A stretch of DNA of 64,000 nt. Source: W0P28-013 sp051870755 (GTDB lineage Bacteria > Bacteroidota > Bacteroidia > Bacteroidales > Paludibacteraceae). The stretch covers positions 1-64,000 of the forward strand of contig JBJECE010000021.1 in assembly GCA_051870755.1 (NCBI GenBank), in the 5' to 3' direction. A program made the position numbers and the translations under genes. Every line of letters starts with the position of its first letter. Position 1 is the stretch's first letter. This document shows positions 59,223-64,000 of the stretch, piece after piece. Under the pieces are notes generated by a model. That model saw only the letters and a list, made by a program, of their open reading frames with translations. It did not search any database and was not told where the DNA came from.

Positions 59223-61517
59223 TTATTGCACCACAATCGACTGCGCATGCGTGCCATTCACCCGCACAACATACACGCCTGCCGACAACGACGACGCATC
59301 TAAATGCAGTTCGTCGTTCGACGACTCAGCAGTCATAACAACTTGTCCCACAGTATTATACACCACAGCATTGATATGTGTGGCGCCACCAAGGAACAAG
59401 TTGAAGTGCCGCGCATCAGGCGACGCAATCAGCAGACGATTCAAACGTTCGGGCACCGATTCAAGACCGGTCGAAGCACGACGAATCACCTCTTTGAGGC
59501 CGGCATAAGCATCGAACTTGCCGGCGCCCCACTGCAACGGATTGCCGCTCGTGCCAAGCACATCGGCATCGACTTGCGACGTCGTGGCAATAATATCTTT
59601 CACATCGTCGATTGTCAAAGTTGGGTCGGCCTCGAGCCACAACGCAATGGCGCCTGTTACTACCGGCGTGGCCATCGACGTGCCGAGCGACTGATGCCAA
59701 ATGTTGGTGCGATTGCTTTCGACATATTTGGCCTGCAAGGCGTTGGGCTGCAAGTTTTCAAACGATGCATAATAACTGCTGCTCGACGACACCACAGCTG
59801 CACCCGGAGCGCACACATGCGGCAGATTGCGGCCGTCTATCAGCGTGCCAAACGACGTGAACGACGTTACATCGTTGCCTGCAAACGCCCCCTGATAACC
59901 ATAAATGCCGCCATCGAGCGAACCCCACGAATCGCGCGAATTGTACGAACCGACAACCAAAATATTGTCGCCGCAAGCCATATCGCTGATTGAGCCGTTG
60001 CACGAACCGTCCGACCAGCCATACTCCTCGAGGTCGTATGCGTCGAAATGGTTGAACGCGCCGTCGATATAGCAATCGATGCGTTGGCCGGGCTTGCCCA
60101 CAACCTGAAATCCCAAAATGTAGTTGCCGGCCGCATTGGTTTGGGTGTTGTCAAACGTAAAAAAATCCATTTTGCAATAATAGCGTTGGGCATCGTCGTC
60201 GATGTCGGAGCCGGCGCCCACATAACCGTTGAACGCTTTGGTAAAAATAGAATTCGTTTTGTCGTCGCTGCTTTCTATATAGTCGGGCGACGCAATATAA
60301 AGCGGCACGTTTTCGGTATTTTCGCCGATGGGTACCAGAATTGTCGGGTCGGCAAACGGACGTTGTTTATTGACAATCACCGTTTTGAGCAAAAACGGCG
60401 TTGTGTCGTTGCCATACACATCGATGCCGCCATAACGCAAGTTCTGATAGCTACCCACCGCTACACGCGGATAGATGAAGGTCTGCAAAACGGTGTCGCC
60501 TTCGGTAAATGTTTTGCTCAACGCTATGGGCAAATCGCCTTCGTTGCCGGCCGCCACACAAATGATGGCCTCCTCGCCGGCCAACGCAAGGTATTGTCCC
60601 AACATACTTTTGCCGTCGTGCGAGCCAAGATTGCTGCCCAGCGACAAATTGATGACTGCCGGCTGATTGTGATCGTAACGATAGTTCAAAATATTTTCTA
60701 TACCGAGCGCAATGAAACCGTCCTGCAGCGTGCCGCACGAGGCCACTATGTCCGATTCGTAAGCCATGCCGTAGAACGGGCAATCCATATCGGCCACCGT
60801 AGCCGCAAACTCGTTTTTCTTCTGCGCCGTCTGTGCCGTACCGCGATAGCCGCCGGCCATGGTGCCCAGCGTGTGCGTGCCGTGGAACGACTCCTCGTCG
60901 TCGGTGGTGAATTTGGCGATGTTGTCGGGCGTGTAATCCTTCTCGACATAACCAAGCGACGACGTTTCGGAATACACAATGTGGCTCAAAAATTGGATGC
61001 GGCTCGTGCCGTCAGCGTTGCGGAAGTTGATATGATTCGGGTCTAAACCGCCATCGACAATGCCGGTAACCACCCCGCGACCCGTATAGGCAGACGGCAA
61101 CTCCTCGCCGGCGTGAATTTTATCGACACCGATCAGTTGGCGCACCACATCGTTTTTGGGCTGCACCTCGCGCGACAGCGACAAACGCCGAACACCTTCG
61201 AAAGCGGCCACACGCTCAACCGCCGACAGCGGCAGCGACACCACGGCCACCCGACCGCGTTGCGCATGCACCACCACACCGGCCGCCGATAACGAATCCA
61301 ACGACGCGCACTCGTCCAACGACAGCATGGCACAAACATACTTGTCCGCCGATGCACGACGCACGGTGCGCAACTTGCCCGTTGCCCTATCGACCTCGAC
61401 CGACGACGAGGCACGCAAATGACGCAACGCCATACGGCTGCCTATGTCCAAAGCCGACTGCGCCAAAGATGCCAACGCAAAACCGGCGAAACATACAAAA
61501 AAAACAATTTTTCTCAT
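59223..61517 (-). CDS. Subtilisin-like S8 serine protease, T9SS cargo
   Basis: The product is 764 residues. It has a signal peptide, a propeptide-like region (to about residue 135), then the S8 domain. The catalytic aspartate is in GIVDGGLDPNH, the histidine in HGTHTLGTMAGG, and the serine in GTSMATPVVTGA. The oxyanion asparagine lies in CVAAGNEGDLP. A T9SS-type C-terminal domain (NAVVYNTVGQVVMTAESSN to GVYVVRVNGTHAQSIVVQ) follows. It is a secreted or surface protease for protein breakdown or for processing other exported proteins. It lies 34 bases before the start of the LRR gene and is likely co-transcribed with it. Confidence 0.94.
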   Translation of the reverse strand: MRKIVFFVCFAGFALASLAQSALDIGSRMALRHLRASSSVEVDRATGKLRTVRRASADKYVCAMLSLDECASLDSLSAAGVVVHAQRGRVAVVSLPLSAVERVAAFEGVRRLSLSREVQPKNDVVRQLIGVDKIHAGEELPSAYTGRGVVTGIVDGGLDPNHINFRNADGTSRIQFLSHIVYSETSSLGYVEKDYTPDNIAKFTTDDEESFHGTHTLGTMAGGYRGTAQTAQKKNEFAATVADMDCPFYGMAYESDIVASCGTLQDGFIALGIENILNYRYDHNQPAVINLSLGSNLGSHDGKSMLGQYLALAGEEAIICVAAGNEGDLPIALSKTFTEGDTVLQTFIYPRVAVGSYQNLRYGGIDVYGNDTTPFLLKTVIVNKQRPFADPTILVPIGENTENVPLYIASPDYIESSDDKTNSIFTKAFNGYVGAGSDIDDDAQRYYCKMDFFTFDNTQTNAAGNYILGFQVVGKPGQRIDCYIDGAFNHFDAYDLEEYGWSDGSCNGSISDMACGDNILVVGSYNSRDSWGSLDGGIYGYQGAFAGNDVTSFTSFGTLIDGRNLPHVCAPGAAVVSSSSSYYASFENLQPNALQAKYVESNRTNIWHQSLGTSMATPVVTGAIALWLEADPTLTIDDVKDIIATTSQVDADVLGTSGNPLQWGAGKFDAYAGLKEVIRRASTGLESVPERLNRLLIASPDARHFNLFLGGATHINAVVYNTVGQVVMTAESSNDELHLDASSLSAGVYVVRVNGTHAQSIVVQ

Positions 61518-61640
61518 CTGTTACCTATTTTTAATAAACCATAGCTGCTATAACAACGGCAGGCGCAATGTATTGCACACCACGCCTGCACGCCGCTTCT
61601 TTGTTAAACTTTCAATAATGACATCTATCCGTTGCTGCAA

Positions 61641-63851
61641 TTAGCGACGATTGGTAACGATGCGCTTTTCGCCGTTGATGATGTACAAACCGCATGGCAA
61701 AGCGTTGATTTGCGCCTCGCTGGCATTTTGTATCAGCAGAATGCCTTGCAACGTATATACGTTGTTGTTGCGCGGTTTCTCGATGGTAACCGCTTCGATG
61801 GCTGTGGTGGTCGGTGCGCCAATTGCAATACTTGTGTTATTGCTGGAAACCGTTACCGTATAAACGCCATCGCCATCAGCCACAATGTCATCAGTATAAT
61901 TTACCTGAACCGACGAGCCGTTAGTGGTGAATTGCACTTCAGTTTCAGGTGCCACATAGAATGTTTTTGTAGGATCGACATCGGCCGGCGATACCATATT
62001 AACCGTTGCCGAACCGGCGATATTAAACGAAGCCGAAAGCAATATGTTCACTACAATCGAATCGTTATTGGTTGCTGTAAAACCATACGATGATGTTTCC
62101 GGACCATAATAACCTGGTTTCTGTACACCATTATGATAGATATAAGCATAATAACCATACAAAGATATATAAAAACTACTTTCTGTAGCCGGATCGAAGG
62201 CTATTTTATTCCACCCTTTATATTGTTCATTATGGGCTGCAGCACCCGATTCGTAAGAATATTGGAATGCAATAACATTCTTATAATTCCTACTTACATA
62301 ACCACCAGACAAGTATTCCGGATAATCGAAATAAACATACAACGTATCGGGACGTTCAGGTTTGTTGATCCAAACAGAAAATTCAGCATCAGCCGCAGGC
62401 TTATTAATAGTAACAGGAGAAGAATAGCACGAAATAGGATTTCCGGCTCCATCTTTAATACTATCGAACGAGCATCCATCCAATGCATTAAAATACACAT
62501 ACGACGTTTTACCCGGCAAGGTAACCTTCAGTCTATTGGGTTCCGCCTCATTAACAACCACCTGTTCGTATGGTGACGACCCATCAGAAGACGACGAAAC
62601 CGAGAACACTTCCGGATGATTAACGGTCAGATAAATATCGAATGGTTCCAATTTCGTGGCCGACAAATTAACAGTATAAGCAGATTCGCTGGCAACCCTG
62701 AAGGTATAAGAACTACCAGAATTCAAGGAAGAGAGTATATCCGACGATACCGTTCCGTTCAACGAAAACGAGTTCAAGGTGTAATTCATATGGTCGCCAT
62801 ACAAAGTAATCTGTGCCCCCAATTTAACCGTATAATCGTCAGCACTCCATCTTGCTTTATCTACTTCTACACCATCCACCTCTACTTTCGAGAAAGCATC
62901 GATGGTACCTTCAAATTTCACCGACACATTCACATCGGGCACTGCAAACACCACATCAACCGTAGCGCCATTGGTTGCCGTCCAATTATAATTACTTGAG
63001 AATGAAGACAACGTGTTGTCACCATTCTTCAATGTGTACCAATTGCCGTTGCCGCTAAACGTAAAGTTGCTTTCTGTATAACCGCTCGAATGCGAGGATA
63101 CAAATTTGATTGTATTATTATTTTGTTCGGTAAAATATATCGAGCGACCGCCACGCACCACAGACAATTTGGAGGGGTCATCTACATTCACCGTTACCGA
63201 GGCTGTACGGATGTCGTCAAGGTTATACAGCGACACGCTCACCGTAGCACCGTCCTTCGCGGGAAAAGTTAACGACCCTAAAGTACTATAGTTAGACGTC
63301 GGCTCCAAATTCGAAGAGCTATAAGTCAATAAAACATCAGATTCGCTGGTTCTTACAGTAAAAGATGTTTCTGCATATTCACTTTCGTGACTACCATCGG
63401 CAAACTTGACCGTGTTATTGCCATTAGCCAATGTTACTTCCGTATTATCGGAACGGAATAATTGAACTTTAGAGGCATCGGCCACGTTAAGCGTAAAGGT
63501 AGCCGTGCGTAGCGTTTCGACGTCATACAACGAAATCACCACAGAGGCACCATCCTGAACATAAACACTATATAATCCGCTTGTACTATTTCTATGGGTT
63601 GTACTACCGGAAGATGTTATCGCTGCATCCAACACTTTGTCCGTCAGGCTTGTGCTAACATTCATATATGCAGAGCCATAACTCACGGTACATGTATTTT
63701 CACCTTTTGCCCACGAGCCGTTGTCCGGCGTCAAGCCCGAAATAGAAACATCCGACGGTTCGCAATTCAGGGTAACCGTCACCGAGGCGCTCACCGCAGT
63801 AGTAAAGCCGCAGAGCAGCGCCACAAACCAAACTGAAAAAAATTTTTTCAT
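61641..63851 (-). CDS. Repeat-rich secreted protein with a T9SS-like C-terminus
   Basis: The product is 736 residues with a signal peptide (ending AVSA). The first half contains about three related beta modules of roughly 95 residues. Each has a RTATFTLNVADASKVQLF / RTASVTVNVDDPSKLSVV type strand, a NNTVKF or NNTIKF turn, and an ATVSVSLYN-like end. The second half has other Ser/Tyr-rich beta segments. The last 40 residues (VYTLQGILLIQNASEAQIN, then CGLYIINGEKRIVTNRR) look like a short T9SS sorting domain. I know no named family for the modules. It is probably a surface or biofilm component. Confidence 0.82.
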   Translation of the reverse strand: MKKFFSVWFVALLCGFTTAVSASVTVTLNCEPSDVSISGLTPDNGSWAKGENTCTVSYGSAYMNVSTSLTDKVLDAAITSSGSTTHRNSTSGLYSVYVQDGASVVISLYDVETLRTATFTLNVADASKVQLFRSDNTEVTLANGNNTVKFADGSHESEYAETSFTVRTSESDVLLTYSSSNLEPTSNYSTLGSLTFPAKDGATVSVSLYNLDDIRTASVTVNVDDPSKLSVVRGGRSIYFTEQNNNTIKFVSSHSSGYTESNFTFSGNGNWYTLKNGDNTLSSFSSNYNWTATNGATVDVVFAVPDVNVSVKFEGTIDAFSKVEVDGVEVDKARWSADDYTVKLGAQITLYGDHMNYTLNSFSLNGTVSSDILSSLNSGSSYTFRVASESAYTVNLSATKLEPFDIYLTVNHPEVFSVSSSSDGSSPYEQVVVNEAEPNRLKVTLPGKTSYVYFNALDGCSFDSIKDGAGNPISCYSSPVTINKPAADAEFSVWINKPERPDTLYVYFDYPEYLSGGYVSRNYKNVIAFQYSYESGAAAHNEQYKGWNKIAFDPATESSFYISLYGYYAYIYHNGVQKPGYYGPETSSYGFTATNNDSIVVNILLSASFNIAGSATVNMVSPADVDPTKTFYVAPETEVQFTTNGSSVQVNYTDDIVADGDGVYTVTVSSNNTSIAIGAPTTTAIEAVTIEKPRNNNVYTLQGILLIQNASEAQINALPCGLYIINGEKRIVTNRR

Positions 63852-64000
63852 ACTGTTTTTTGTTTTTAGGTTAGTTATTAAGAAATTAAATTAAAATATC
63901 ACCATCAAGTGCCGATTTCAAATGTTAAAATCCTAATTTTTACATTCTACTTTCATAAATCACGTTTTAATGTTAAAAAACCAACGGTTTATAATCAAAA

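Noticed and set aside
57329..59338. 669-codon open frame on the plus strand
   Set aside because: It lies antisense to the three-module LRR gene. LRR periodicity, signal peptide and sorting domain on the minus strand are convincing; the plus frame shows only low-complexity Gln/Arg/Ile composition.

Overview
The window comes from a member of the Bacteroidota, probably Bacteroidales. Almost every gene start is preceded by the phylum's unusual -7 element (TAnnTTTG, usually TATCTTTG or TACCTTTG). Coding density is high, with no clear Shine-Dalgarno pattern. The gene families also fit: a primary sigma factor of the short Bacteroides type, Rho with a long disordered insert, DUF4835, DUF3109 and DUF4369 proteins, and type IX secretion (T9SS) C-terminal domains. 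One 100-N assembly gap sits at 52461-52560, so this is a draft contig.

Layout. 1-1.9 kb: a FISUMP-like lipoprotein, a small MazF/PemK-like protein with a structured RNA candidate upstream, and tRNA-Gln. 1.9-25.4 kb: mostly core genes. These are CYTH, a thioredoxin-fold lipoprotein without its cysteines, queG, rho, an EF-hand membrane protein, waaA, rpsO, and a leftward run guaD / small exported protein / coaC / coaB / DUF4835 / recN / AI-2E permease. They are followed by gtrA, djlA-like and S41 protease genes, a hemerythrin-LuxR regulator, pheT, a nuclease lipoprotein and a uracil-DNA-glycosylase-like gene. 25.4-29.9 kb: the most interesting region, a RiPP (ribosomally made, modified peptide) cassette. 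Its precursor has a twin-arginine leader and a nine-cysteine CXXX-repeat core. Behind it come a radical SAM/SPASM maturase, a SPASM-only partner, two small proteins, and tatA and tatC. A second structured RNA candidate with its own promoter and terminator lies just upstream. 29.9-49.9 kb: tRNA-Leu, small exported proteins, phosphoglucomutase, manA, recQ, rpoD, MATE, nth, prmA, a surface-polysaccharide trio (flippase, glycosyltransferase, FemAB-like), mntP, DUF3109, a flavoprotein, and a LytTR / exported-protein / WG-repeat group. 50.3-63.9 kb: five leftward genes for large secreted proteins with T9SS sorting domains: a small one, a BspA-type LRR protein with 66-residue tandem repeats (interrupted by the gap), a three-module LRR protein, a subtilase and a repeat-rich adhesin-like protein.

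How the parts may work together. The RiPP cassette reads as a self-contained make-and-export line: the precursor is modified in the cytoplasm by the SAM/SPASM pair and its accessory proteins, then exported already modified through a co-encoded TatA/TatC. Tat suits a cross-linked cargo because it moves folded substrates. The two structured RNAs (about 1350-1614 on - and 25480-25752 on +) share a nearly identical 3' end and the same promoter-to-terminator geometry, so they look like two members of one RNA family that I cannot name. The polysaccharide genes and the T9SS cargo cluster supply the cell surface. All functions are read from sequence motifs and memory of families; no database search was run.
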